DNA of 64,000 nucleotides from Ceratopteris richardii (taxonomy: Eukaryota > Streptophyta > Polypodiopsida > Polypodiales > Pteridaceae), in contig CM035407.1 of NCBI GenBank assembly GCA_020310875.1, positions 93,976,733 to 94,040,732 on the forward strand. Reading direction: 5' to 3'. Below, in pieces: positions 10,901 to 20,885 of this stretch (position 1 is the first letter of the stretch; each line of letters starts with the position of its first letter). The notes under the pieces were generated by a model that ran no database searches, was not told the origin of the DNA, and worked only from the letters and a program-made list of their open reading frames with translations. The position numbers and the translations under genes are program-made.

Positions 10901-13519
10901 CAAGTTGTATGTCATTCAAAACAACATGTCAGCAATGCTTGCGATCATCGCAGTAACAGAGTGTATTTTTCTACATTTTTATCAGTGGTACAGTGTTTTT
11001 TGACCTCGTGTTGGTCTAAAATTACATTGAGTAAATTTTTACGATTACACTAGACACATGGTTTATGGTTGCAGTTCAACAATGCGTTATCGGTTAGCTC
11101 AGGGTCAATGATGAATAATGAAGTATTGTTAAATGAGGGTCGACAAGCTAAGGAATATGTTGGGTCTACCAATAATCATGTGTGCAAAAGGAGTATGCCT
11201 TGTATTCCGCGTCAGCAGATTCCTAAGCGGCAGAGGAATCGAGGAGAATATGAAAACGAAGTTAGTAGTAGAAGAGTGATTATCTTGCAATGTACAATCT
11301 GTCAGAACTGTATGGTTAAAAGTTTTTGCACTATACAATGTAGTATTAAGAAGATAAAATATCTATTTCACCTTCTTGTGGGACGAATGAGTGTTCTCTT
11401 TTATAATTCTTCTCCCATGTGTGGAAGTTTCATTCAGTGGGTTATTGATAAGTGGGGCAATCGATTGTGGAGGATTTTTATGATAACCCTCACTACAATA
11501 TTATTGAGTTGCATAAAGTGTTATGTGTGTCAGTACGTTTATCATTACCGAAAGTGGCAGTTCAAGCATTCGCACTTGTGGAACGAATATTTTTGGTTCT
11601 ACATAAAGGCTTCCAGGCTACTATTTTTGTCAGCATGTTCTGTATTAGTGCTTGAATCAGGAATCATGAGAGGATGTCTGAGAACGAGAGCAGTGACAGT
11701 GAGAAGGGAGGACACCACATCGGAGGATAGTGATAGCTCATTACCAGGGGAAGATGAAGATGCCATTTCAACACCATATACAAAGCCTAAGGGTGTGCAT
11801 ATGTTTATGGGGTCATTCACAGATTTTAAAGTAGAAGTTGACCTACAGTCTGATCTGCAGCAGCATTGGCTCAGAAGAATTGTATTATTACAATTTGCTA
11901 TGTTGCCATGGGAACGTTGGAGATGCAATTATGAGGTAAAGAGTCAGTTGGAGATTATGTGGAACATGAAGGGTCAACTCTCCTTTCAGGTAAAATTTTC
12001 ACCAAAATTAGTTGCAGAAGTATTTCAATTGCCTATATACGATGATGTTGTAGTTCCCAAATGTTCGGAGGAGGTTTTGAAGAAAGACTTTGGACCCCGA
12101 GAAGGAAGACGGCATTACTATATGATGAGGAATGTAAGCTATACTCGAAGGGAACAACTAAAATGGTATTTGGAAAGATTATGTTTTATCATTAAACATG
12201 ATTCTATGTCTAGGGAGAATTTTGCACCTTTAGCTTATGCAGAGGCAGGAGAAAAGGTGAGTTGGGCTCATTGGATTTATGATCACTTACAGAGTGAGAT
12301 TTTCGTTGGGGATAGGCGTAAGACCCAAACAAATAGTCGATTATCAGCATATTTAGCTGCTTCATTCGAATTTGTGCAGTTAGTTGAAGATCAAAAGATC
12401 ATGTGGCCAAAGCAGATCAAATTTTGTGGTCATCAAGCGATGAGTAAAGAGCAAGAACAGTTATCACTGAGACAGGTAAGGAATAGACTTTCACAGACTT
12501 TTGAAGATTTTCTTTGCGCTGGTGATATGGCACAAGAAAGGAACCAGGTTACTCAAATCATTGAATCTGATATATATGAAGCAAAGATATACGAAGATAT
12601 TTTGCTGCCAGTGCCAGGTAGTATTGAGGATCCGAAAGTATTCGGAACTGCTTTTAGGTTGTCTAGGAAAAGAATAGTGGAAGAGCAATTACAGGTTGAA
12701 GCTGAAAAAATGTTGAAAGATGATAATATTTCAGATTATGATGTGTCAGGGATGAAGAAGAAGTTGCAGGAAGTGTCGGATTTTTTAGTTTTTCAGGAGA
12801 AAAGATTGTTTCGGTATGAACAGACTCGTATATTTATTAATAAGACTGATTATCAGTCTTTGCAGGAGAAGATTGAAGAACTTCAAGATGCATTGGATAA
12901 GAAGGAATGTATGTTGGAAGAATTGCAGCATGATAAGAAGCAATCGGTGGTAGAATTAGCTAGTACGAAGAAGTCTATTCAGGAATTTGAAGCATGGCAG
13001 ATGACTATACAAATGCAGATTCAAAAAGAGATGATGAATTTTTCTGCGGTAAATGCTACAGTGCAGGCAGAACAGGTAGTTCTTGAGTCGAGACTAAAAG
13101 TTTTGCAAGAATTACACGAGCACATATTAAAAGAGGAAGGTGTGCAGTTAGATGTTGTGTTAATGACAAAGATGGATATAGCAGAGGTGAAGTAGCATCT
13201 GCATAAATATGTTCAGGACATCTGGAGTGTTTTTCAAAGTCGTTGGTTCGATATGATTAAGATGCAATATGAACAGGTGCAAACAAGTTTTGCTTCCAAA
13301 CATGAACAGGATTTAGTATGTATAATTTCAGAGCAACAAAAGCAGATTGAAAAACAGACTCAGATCATTGCAAAACTGCAGGAACAGTTGTTGAAAGAGA
13401 CATTCGAAGAAAAGGTGGAGATATTTGATGTAAATGTTTCAGAAAAGCAGGATAGTGCAGAAGAAGATATTAATAATGAAAAATTAGGAGTACAAGAAGA
13501 GCAAATTTTCACACAGTAA
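10901..13519 (+). pseudogene. G1 ORF2: post-integrase frame with globular module and coiled coil, function unknown
   Basis: The frame continues in phase with pol through TAG 11051 and TAG 13193 to TAA at 13517. The first part (to about 11650) is Cys-rich and has two hydrophobic stretches (near 11465-11550 and 11600-11660). An acidic Ser/Glu segment follows. A globular region at about 11790-12450 contains FSPKLVAEVFQLP and WAHWIYDHL. From about 12690 the sequence is Gln/Glu/Lys-rich with heptad character, a long coiled coil ending at 13519. It resembles in layout, and weakly in motifs, ORF2 of elements A and B. The position is that of env-like frames in Athila-type elements, but I see no fusion peptide or convincing envelope structure. 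I do not recognise the protein. Confidence 0.65.
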
Positions 13520-14480
13520 GGGAAATATATGATCAAGGGATTATGAAATTCGAGTTTAATTTTTGACAAAATTACCCACCGGCCTATGCCAGGTGTTGAA
13601 GGCAAGGAAACTTGGAGAAATAAAATAAGAATAAAACGAAAAAGATGGCTATGCGGAGATATATACGGATGTGTCGCAAGAAAAGGGGAAGTTATAGGAA
13701 AGGAGTTAGCAACAACCGTAAGGGAGGGGAGAGAAGGTAGACGAGGAACGAAGACGCAACAACTTTAGAAAAGAAGAAAGAGAAGATCGACGAAGACGCT
13801 ACAACAGAAAGAGGAGGAAAGGTACGAGGCGTAAAGACGCGATGATCAGAAGGGAGATGACAGCGCAAGAAGTGTAGGTGTTACAACTGTGAGAAGAAGT
13901 CAAAGAAGAAGGAGTTCCTTGTCAGGACCGGAAAAGACTAGGTACTGCAATAAAAAACAACATACAGATATTGATTGAATGAAGACCTTTGCGGTTTCAA
14001 TTAAATTCTCATACTGAAGTTCTAATCTGTACAAAACAACAATCTGTATTATGATGTTACGTCTACCAAATGAAATGATCAACCAAAGGTCTGCGCAGTA
14101 AAGTTATAGTGCTAAAAATCTTCTGTTTACGGTTAAGTCTGTTGGAGTGATTCAGACTGTACTATGTCAGAATGCAAATGATTTGAAATATAGGTAAGTG
14201 CAAAAGGGGAATCTGTGAATCTTTTGCAAGAATAAAGTGTAGCAAGACTGTGCAAATTCTGAATTGGCAAAAAACTGTCAGAATGAATGTTTCTGGTGAA
14301 ATTACGGTAGTATTCCGGTAATATTACGGTGATGTTCCGGTGACATTTCGGTAACTTTATGAGACAATTTCGGTGGAATATCTGGCGAAGTAAAGATCAG
14401 TGCGCAATGGGAAAAAATAGTGAAATCTGATTTTGCTAGTTAGACGATGTTGTATTGAACCGGAGAACCCACAACATCTA
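13520..14480 (+). other. G1 3' untranslated region and probable 3' LTR
   Basis: No gene is supported. Purine-rich runs at 13660-13830 could include the polypurine tract. An 11-bp tandem repeat lies at 14295-14382. A hairpin with 8-bp arms (GATGTTGT / ACAACATC, 17-base loop) lies at 14446-14478 beside the junction with C1. LTR limits cannot be proven because the partner LTR is not in the window. Confidence 0.45.
14295..14382 (+). repeat. 11-bp degenerate tandem repeat, 8 units
   Basis: Eight consecutive 11-base units mostly start GGTRA and end TTCC, TTAC or TTTC, for example GGTAATATTAC and GGTGATGTTCC. The period is exact with no indel across 88 bp. It lies in the G1 3' region, likely in U3 of an LTR, and may be a protein-binding array; that is inference. 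Confidence 0.85.
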
Positions 14481-14484
14481 CACT

Positions 14485-14949
14485 ATAGGACAAGAGTAAG
14501 AGACATACCATGAGTGTGTGACATAGAGAAGTGAAGTGCAAGGTGTGCAAGAAGAGTCACTTAGAAGTGTGCATAGAAGTACTAAGCCATGCAACCAAAC
14601 GTCACAAGGTCCCCTTGAAGCTGTGTGCACGTTGACAGAAGGTATCCATCCGTCCCCCCTATTGGAAGCTTGAGTGCAAGGTGTGCACAAGTGCAAGCTC
14701 TTGGAGAAGGTAGAGGTATGGTGCAGAGAAGCTCAATGGTAGCAAGAACCTTGGGTATTTTGTAACCTTTTTTATTGTGCACTCTTTGGGATTTTGCATA
14801 GAGAGCATTTGGATTGTACTGTACATCATCATTGTACTTTTCTCCTTATAATCAATCTACAAAAGCTTCCGGTGTATGTATCTTTCTCTTATCTTTCTTC
14901 CTTCTCCTACAAACACTCAACTCCCTTTTTGCACAAGAATCTCCCAACA
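14485..14949 (+). repeat. C1 5' LTR, 3' part
   Basis: It is similar along its length to the LTR ending at 59331 (shared blocks GCAGAAGGTATCCATYC, CAAGGTGTGCACAAG, AAGCTTCC, CTCCTACAAAC) and ends CTCCCAACA at 14949. The homology starts near 14485, where G1 begins leftward, so the beginning of this LTR is missing or lies left of G1. Confidence 0.75.
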
Positions 14950-14954
14950 AAAAT

Positions 14955-14973
14955 TGGCATGCCTAGTGGGACC
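14955..14973 (+). other. C1 primer binding site
   Basis: TGGCATGCCTAGTGGGACC starts five bases after the LTR end. The same site follows the LTRs of C2 (52647) and C3 (59337) with a few changes. The TGG start fits a tRNA CCA end, but I cannot assign the tRNA. Confidence 0.65.
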
Positions 14974-15110
14974 ACAATGAGATTTGAGCATAGGAGAAGC
15001 AAATTGCCAAGTGTAGAAGAGTTCAAGGGTATCGATAGTACTATACTAACTTAAGAGGTAATCTTTCATCCATTGGAATTTTTTTAAACTAAGAGGAGTA
15101 TGAACAACTC

Positions 15111-15560
15111 ATGACCGAAACTCGGTCTCAAAGCTTGAGGGTCCCTTGCAAAGCAACAAGAAGGAAGGTTATTCAAAGATCAACTAGTCCATTGTCATCG
15201 ACATCATCAGTAAAGAATATGGAAGCCCATGTAGATTTGGAAACTTTACTTTCTAGATTGAATATCGAATTTCCATTCTTCAGAGTGCTAGCACAAGAAG
15301 ACCTAGATAAGCACATTAGGAGATTCTTAGCCTTATGTAAAACAAAGGGTCTGATGGAAAGAGAAGATGCATTTTTTATTCTTTTCCCTACAACATTAGA
15401 AGGACTAGAAGACAAATGGTTTAATCAGTTCACCGACAACCATTTCACCACATGGGACTTGATGAAGGAAGCATTTAGAACACAGTTCCAACAAGGGAAC
15501 ACAACAGAAAACATTATTGAAGAATTAGAAAATTTAATACTATGTCTTGGGGAGACCTTC
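15111..15560 (+). pseudogene. C1 gag, 5' part (interrupted by element A)
   Basis: The ATG at 15111 starts MTETRSQSLRVPC, the same gag start as C2 (52803) and C3 (59490). The capsid domain includes FPFFRVLAQEDLDKHIRRFL and AFRTQFQQGNT. The reading frame is cut at 15560 by the LTR of element A and resumes at 32795. Gag of family C would bind element RNA and form particles. Confidence 0.85.
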
Positions 15561-16210
15561 TGTTGCTCTAGCACAATGGTGAGAACCACGTTAAGAAGCT
15601 TCACCTCCTTAATGTCAATCCGTGGGAGAGGTAGGAGTGATATGAAGATCGTGAACGTGAGATGATGTGAGAGTGAAGGTGAGAAGCACAAAGATGCACA
15701 CACACACATACACACACAAAGAAGAGACAAGCAAGACACAATGGAAGGTGGGAAAATTAGTTCTATTACTCAAGAATGCTCTTACAAGCTCAAACTAGCT
15801 CTATGCTCACACTAACCAAAATGAACCAACCTCAAAAATGAGCTCTCTAGCTCTTTTTATAGTTTCTAGACTAGTTTTGACCGGTTTCACATCTAGTGAC
15901 CGGCCTAGTTAAAAAATAGGTCCTAGAGGCTATTTGGCAGGGTAAACGATGTCTAAAAATAACGAAATTTGGTACGAGCATTCTACCTAAGCTCCTCAAG
16001 CTCGAGGACTCCTCGGCTTGCACAAAATGGAGCTATGGATTACAAAATGGGGTTTTCTATGATACATATGTTACAATTAGTGATAACAATCACTGTTGAA
16101 TGTTTGGAGAATTAATAAGAAATATATTTGTTTGAAAAATTGATCCGCTTGGCTCCCTGCTCTGTCTTTACATGCTTCCGTGGCATCTGTGCCTCTGGCT
16201 GCTTCCAACA
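15561..16210 (-). repeat. Element A 3' LTR (650 bp)
   Basis: On the minus strand it runs TGTTGGAAGC...AGAGCAACA. A TATA box (TATAAAAAG on minus) lies at 15853-15861. ORF2 ends inside it at 16168. It is two bases longer than the 5' LTR because of one extra CA in the microsatellite near 15700. Confidence 0.97.
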
Positions 16211-19200
16211 CCCCCCTCCCTCTCGCTTCTGTCGTCCCTGACAGAACCTTGTTGTGAGGTCTGCCGGATGTAGTTCTGTAGGAGGTCTTGAGCGAGGGTG
16301 TGCTCTGATATACGAATGCCTCGGGCTAGATCAGCCTCGAGTTTCTCCCAGTCGATAGGTTGCGGCTCGTCTGGTGGTGGGAGCTGATAATGTGTGGAGT
16401 ACACCATTCGTTCACAGGCGAATAATTGCAGTAAATGTGTGGGCCTGCTTATAAATACCTCTGAATGGTACTCCCAAAAGCCGGGGGTGAACATTTCTTC
16501 GAATGTCTGCTTGTAGCATGCCGGTAGGTATTTGATTCTGCAGTGCCAGGCATAACACACCCGTAGCGATGGCGTTGTGCTCATATCATAGACTAAATCA
16601 AAGTTGCCATGCTCAAAGCCCGGGGTGTTTACATGGGGAGCCTTGACGCGTCGGAAGACTTTAAAGACCATCTGCATCATGTCAAAGATTTTGACAGTCA
16701 TGTGCGCGGCAATATCATCCATATGCTTTAACCTAGGGAGCCAGTGGCGGATCGTCGCCATCATGTAGCCTACTGTGGGTAACTCGATTGGTGGCCTGAA
16801 ATAGGGATAGTTCAGCCAGTCTTGGCACTGCTTATTGTTTTGTACCTTAATAGCGAATGCAGTCCAAGAGCGGCGTCGTGGGACTGGTCCCCAACATGGA
16901 TTAAATTTTAAGTGCAGCGGCGCTTTCACCCATGTGCTCATCATCTCGGGATAGTTTTGCAATAAATCTCTGCGCCAGTCTGGTTGAAGGATTTCACCTC
17001 TCTGCGCCCTTGGTGGCAAGTCCTCTGGCTCGAATTGAGTGGCATGCGTTGGTTTCATACCTGTTTCTTTCTCTATGGCTAACTGGTATTCGGCCATTAA
17101 CATGAAGTACGGTTTATATTGGAGCTCATGCCCAGATATGTATCGTCGCGGGGCCAATTGAGCAAAGAATGGTGACTGTAAAATTTTCTCTTCAATTATG
17201 GCCATGGCATGTAGCTGTGCCTCTACTCTGGCCGAATGTGTCGTTCCGAGTTCTTCAACTGTCTTCATCCACGCGGGAGTAGGTAATTCATAGGTCATCT
17301 GGCCTTCGGCCGTGACACGTCCGCCTGGGATGGGTATCGGCTCGTATGCCTCTTCAAATGTCTCCTCCACCGGGATAGTGACGGTTTCTTCCTCAGCTGG
17401 TAGCTCAGGTGGGGAGTCTGGCCTTGGTGGTGCTTCATAGACTGCAATTCTAGATTCAAGATTTGTTACCTGGGCCCGGAGTGCGTTGAGTTCCTCTAAA
17501 ATTTCAGGGGCAGGGTCCGTAGGCGCTGGTAATTCTGCTGCTACTTGTACTTGTTGTGTTGCTGGTTCTCTGAGCTATAGCAGCTTGTGATCTTCCTTTA
17601 ACTTTTGATGTTCTTCGTTCATACGATCATAGTCCTCGAGCAATCGAACATGGTCGTCTAGCAACATCCGCATCGACTCGGATGGGATTGCCTTGAATCT
17701 GCTCGGACTTAAGGGTTCGTCTGGATGGTCCAAAGCCGCTTCCAAGTTCTCTCTATTCTGCTCTTGGAGTCTCTGGTTCTCCTCTTTTGCTGCGGCTAAG
17801 TGTCTTCTTAGTAAGCCCATATTTCTAGTGAGCGTTGCATTGCGGACGGTCTGGGCTCGAAGTAGGTTGTCCAAATCCGCGGTGGCCTCTTTGGTTTTCT
17901 CCTCACTTTCTAGTTCTAATTTGTGATAGGCCTCTCGTAAATCTTGGTATCGGCTGTTCAGTGAGGCGTTCTCAATTGATAACGAATTAAGCTGCGTTTG
18001 TAATTCATTCGTCGTTTTCTGCAGCTGTTGATAGTTGGTGCCGAGTGATGCAAACTCATCGCGGACTTGCGTCATGCATGTGAACATGTGTTGAAATGCG
18101 GTGTCTATGGTGGGCGATAGTAGTAATGAAGTACTAAATGAGGATGCAGTGGAAGTGGATGCATCGGGAATGGGAAATGGGGTTGGGACAGTGGATGCAG
18201 TGGTGATTGTGGAAAATTGTGACGTGCCTAAATATGAGGGTGCTGTGAGTGGAGTGGGTGGTGGTGAGGTGGATGGTGATATGTCCATACCATTGGACGT
18301 GTTTAGTGTTGTGACTGTGAAAAGTGGTGTGATTGTGGGTGGTTGTGTAGGTGTGAATACGGGATTTACAAATGTAGAGTAGTTTACAGGGGGAATGGCT
18401 GAAGCAGCTTGGTGAAAAGGGGAAATAGGAGATATGGTGGGTTGGGGAGGTGAGACTGGTGAGAAGGTTAGTGGGGTTAGAAAGGGGAATGGGGGTCTTA
18501 GAGGTGGGGGAAACGCTGGGAAGGATGAAGGGGTGAAGGGGTTAACATATGGATGCGGAGGGTTGGGTGTGGGCATGGTGGTATGAATGGGTAAGGAAAA
18601 GGTTGTGGCTATGTTGCCTTGTACGGGTGTGGATGTGGGAGAAGCAGGTGGGTGTGTGGGGGATACAAGATGGGTTGGTGAAAGATGAGGTGAGAGGGGA
18701 GTAGAAGGGGTGGATGTTATTTCGAAGATAGTAGTGGTATGTACAACAGTGGTACGTGGTGGGGAATCTACGAGGATGGGTTCTGCGGTCAATGAACTTT
18801 CGGGGACGAGGCGTGCCTCCCTGACTTGTGCTGAAGACTGAGCTCCTGTTGGTACGCGAATATACTCTCCAGGCTTTGAAAGTAGTCGCACTCGGCGGGG
18901 GTCAAACTGTGGTAGTTGCTTTCTTTGTAAAAACCTGAGTGCTTCATGGGAGCCTACTGATTTGACTAACTCTCTGAACCCTCTGATGTAGGCATCTTCA
19001 AATCCTCCGGAGATGAGTTCCTGTTCAATTAATGCCTGGCTCTCCTCTTCAGTTAACTGCTGCCGGGCCCAGACTTTTTCCATCGTTCGATATAATTTCT
19101 TTATAGCCAGCGTGTACGCTGCGGCTTCGAAAGTCTCATCTTCATATGTGCTGGTGTCGCCGTGTGCGTCAGTCTATTGGCCTTGGCCATCTGTCTGTCC

Positions 19201-20655
19201 GTCATGTGAGCCCTGGCTGGCTTCATCGTCGCCTTCCTCGTCGTCCGTTTCGGTTCTTTCTTCTTCAGAGCTCGACACAGCTTGTCCCTGTGGCGGATCT
19301 CGTGGTGTGGTAGGGTAGCTGGGACGTTCATATTCCTGGGAGAACAGTTGTGCTTCTGAATACTGGAATTCGTTTGAGAATGCATCGGGCATCTCAAAAT
19401 CAAATGTCGTGTTTATTGGGTCGGCCTCCATATGTGGTATCGGGAAAGAAAACGCTTCCGCACCAATAGTGGTGGGAGCTTCTGCTGTTGTGGTGGTGGG
19501 TTTTGAGGTGGCAGCTGCCTGAGGTGCAGCAGTACTAGTGGTGCCCTCCGTGACCACTGGTCTGGACAACCTTATGCGAATGGGTTGTACTGTGGGAGCC
19601 GCTTCTGTCTGTGGTCGCTCTGGAGAGGGTTGTGGTGATGGCGACTCTGGCACTTGAAGGCAAGGGATGGTGCCTCGCATACGCTTGCCTGCCCGTGTTC
19701 TACTGGGCTTTCTGGCTTTCTTCGTCGTTCCTTTGAATGCCTTCAGTTCTTCTCCTGTTAATGCACGCTCGATGGGCAAGTCATAAGCCAAACACATATA
19801 CACAATTCTAGTGAGTGCACAACATCCATTAAGTACTTTCTTGCGCTCCCATCTGTGTTGTGCCAGGTACATTTGGTCTATGATCCAGCTTGCCAAATCA
19901 ACAGTTTGAGGTCCCGTGCATGCTAAATACAAACCAAACCAGATTCGTTTATGTGGCATAGTAAATCTGTCCTGAGCTGGGAATGCGAAATGTTGCATGC
20001 ATATCCGTAGTGGCTTTGACAGCTCAGGTGTAATGGCCGAAATCTCCTCCCACTTTGTGACGTCCCCACATTTCATCGGTTCTGGAATTAGTCTCTCTCG
20101 ATCTGTGGGTGTGTGGGTGCCATGAATTTTGATGGCTGCTCTGATTAAGTCCTTAGAGAGATAAAATCTCTTGTAAGGTGGATCATCCACTAGAGTAGGC
20201 AATATGAAGGTTCCTGGGATGTCCTTATTCTCTGATGCCAGCAAGGTAGTGATTAAGTAATAGCACCTGTAAAAATCCGGTTTGGGCAGACGATCACTGA
20301 AGTATTCTGTGAAGCCTGCTCTGGCCCAAACATGAGTTAAATCCTGGGTGCTCTGTAGGGCTTCGAACTCTCTGGAGAAAAACTGGTATTTTCCCCATGT
20401 GCGGTCATCAAATGTCAGAGAGGATTCAAAAATAAAGTCCGCGTCCGCAAGGGGTCCTGCAAGGCCCTGAAACCAATGAGAGTTCCGGTGTATCTTTTCG
20501 GTGTAGCCCATAGGAGGGTTATCGATAGGCATGGGCCCTGGAAATCCCTGAAATTCCGGCGGTGGAGCAGTCGGGTGGGACTCTGCTCGTAGCACGTTGA
20601 GGGGCACAGCCGCTACACTGGGGCCTGCTCCTGATGTTCCTTCGTCGGTTTGCAT
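16168..20655 (-). CDS. Element A ORF2: 1496-codon post-pol frame, two in-frame TAGs, function unknown
   Basis: The ATG at 20655 starts MQTDEG. One frame runs to TAA 16168, interrupted by TAG at 19174-19176 (codon 494) and 17575-17577 (codon 1027). B has CAA and CAG there, so these are probably nonsense mutations. Regions: a globular module at about 35-300 with WFQGLAGPLAD, HVWARAGFTEYFSD, FYLSKDLIRAA and ASWIIDQMYLAQH; a basic stretch KKARKPSRTRAGKRMRG (nuclear signal or RNA binding possible); an acidic tail; a Pro/Ser/Thr-rich stretch at about 615-850; a coiled coil at about 855-1026; and a C-terminal domain at about 1096-1495, rich in Trp and Tyr. The last 14 codons lie in the LTR. A/B differences are mostly synonymous, showing selection. 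I do not recognise the protein; the N-terminal module loosely recalls plant transposon-associated or Athila ORF1-type domains. Confidence 0.8.
16211..16225 (-). other. Element A polypurine tract
   Basis: The minus strand has an uninterrupted purine run, GAGAGGGAGGGGGG, directly before the LTR start TGTTGG. This is the plus-strand primer site for reverse transcription. It is also coding, within the last codons of ORF2. Confidence 0.92.
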
Positions 20656-20682
20656 GGTGATTGGATCGCTAGTGAGAAAGAT

Positions 20683-20708
20683 CTGCTACAAAAGATTAAC
20701 ACATTAGC
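20683..20708 (-). promoter_or_regulatory. putative 3' splice acceptor upstream of ORF2
   Basis: The minus strand reads GCTAATGTGTTAATCTTTTGTAGCAG. It contains a branch-point-like CTAAT, a U-rich run and AG, about 28 bases before the ORF2 ATG. B has the same block at 45363-45388. It lies in the 230-bp spacer between ORF1 and ORF2, which otherwise holds no gene. Splicing from a leader donor to this site would place ORF2 first on a subgenomic RNA. Confidence 0.55.
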
Positions 20709-20885
20709 ATGGAAATTAATTATGATCCCATTAAAGTGAGACCGCAATCCCTTTCCATAACTGATGCGTAACCCGTGTAGCCAAATGCTGTGATGTGATG
20801 GATGCAATGTTTTTTGCAGCACTAGTGCAGGTCTCTAGACACCTATACGTTTCAGATCATGCATACATTTCTTGATGAGATGAGA

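Larger units (their letters stand above)
5482..14480 (+). mobile_element. G1: decayed Ty3/gypsy element with an additional 3' reading frame
   Basis: The order is gag, zinc knuckles, protease, reverse transcriptase, RNase H, integrase, then ORF2. RT before integrase marks gypsy; no chromodomain was seen, which points toward the Tat/Athila side. The 5' LTR and first part of gag are cut off by the copia insertion. Almost everything lies in one ancestral frame, interrupted by TGA 6267, TAA 6558, TAG 6816, TAG 8007, a one-base loss near 9015, TAA 10091, TAG 10310, TAG 11051 and TAG 13193. The 3' LTR should lie in 13520-14480, but without its partner I cannot set the boundaries. The right edge near 14480 meets the LTR of C1. 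Confidence 0.85.

Noticed and set aside
11069..13195. Classical retroviral-type envelope gene in G1
   Set aside because: Hydrophobic stretches exist, but no signal peptide, cleavage site or fusion region is convincing, and most of the frame is charged coiled coil.
13820..13835. GGTACGAGGC here and at 5482 as a shared element boundary or LTR pair
   Set aside because: Only ten bases match, the flanks differ completely, and a 10-mer shared by chance is plausible in a window this size.
14794..15054. Small genes in the C-family LTR ends (also 52480-52746 and 59158-59370)
   Set aside because: These frames cross LTR, primer site and leader and differ between copies; they are non-coding LTR sequence.
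18101..18382. Plus-strand open frames opposite ORF2, ORF1 and the minisatellites
   Set aside because: They are shadows created by codon bias or simple repeats on the other strand; no motif or conservation supports them.
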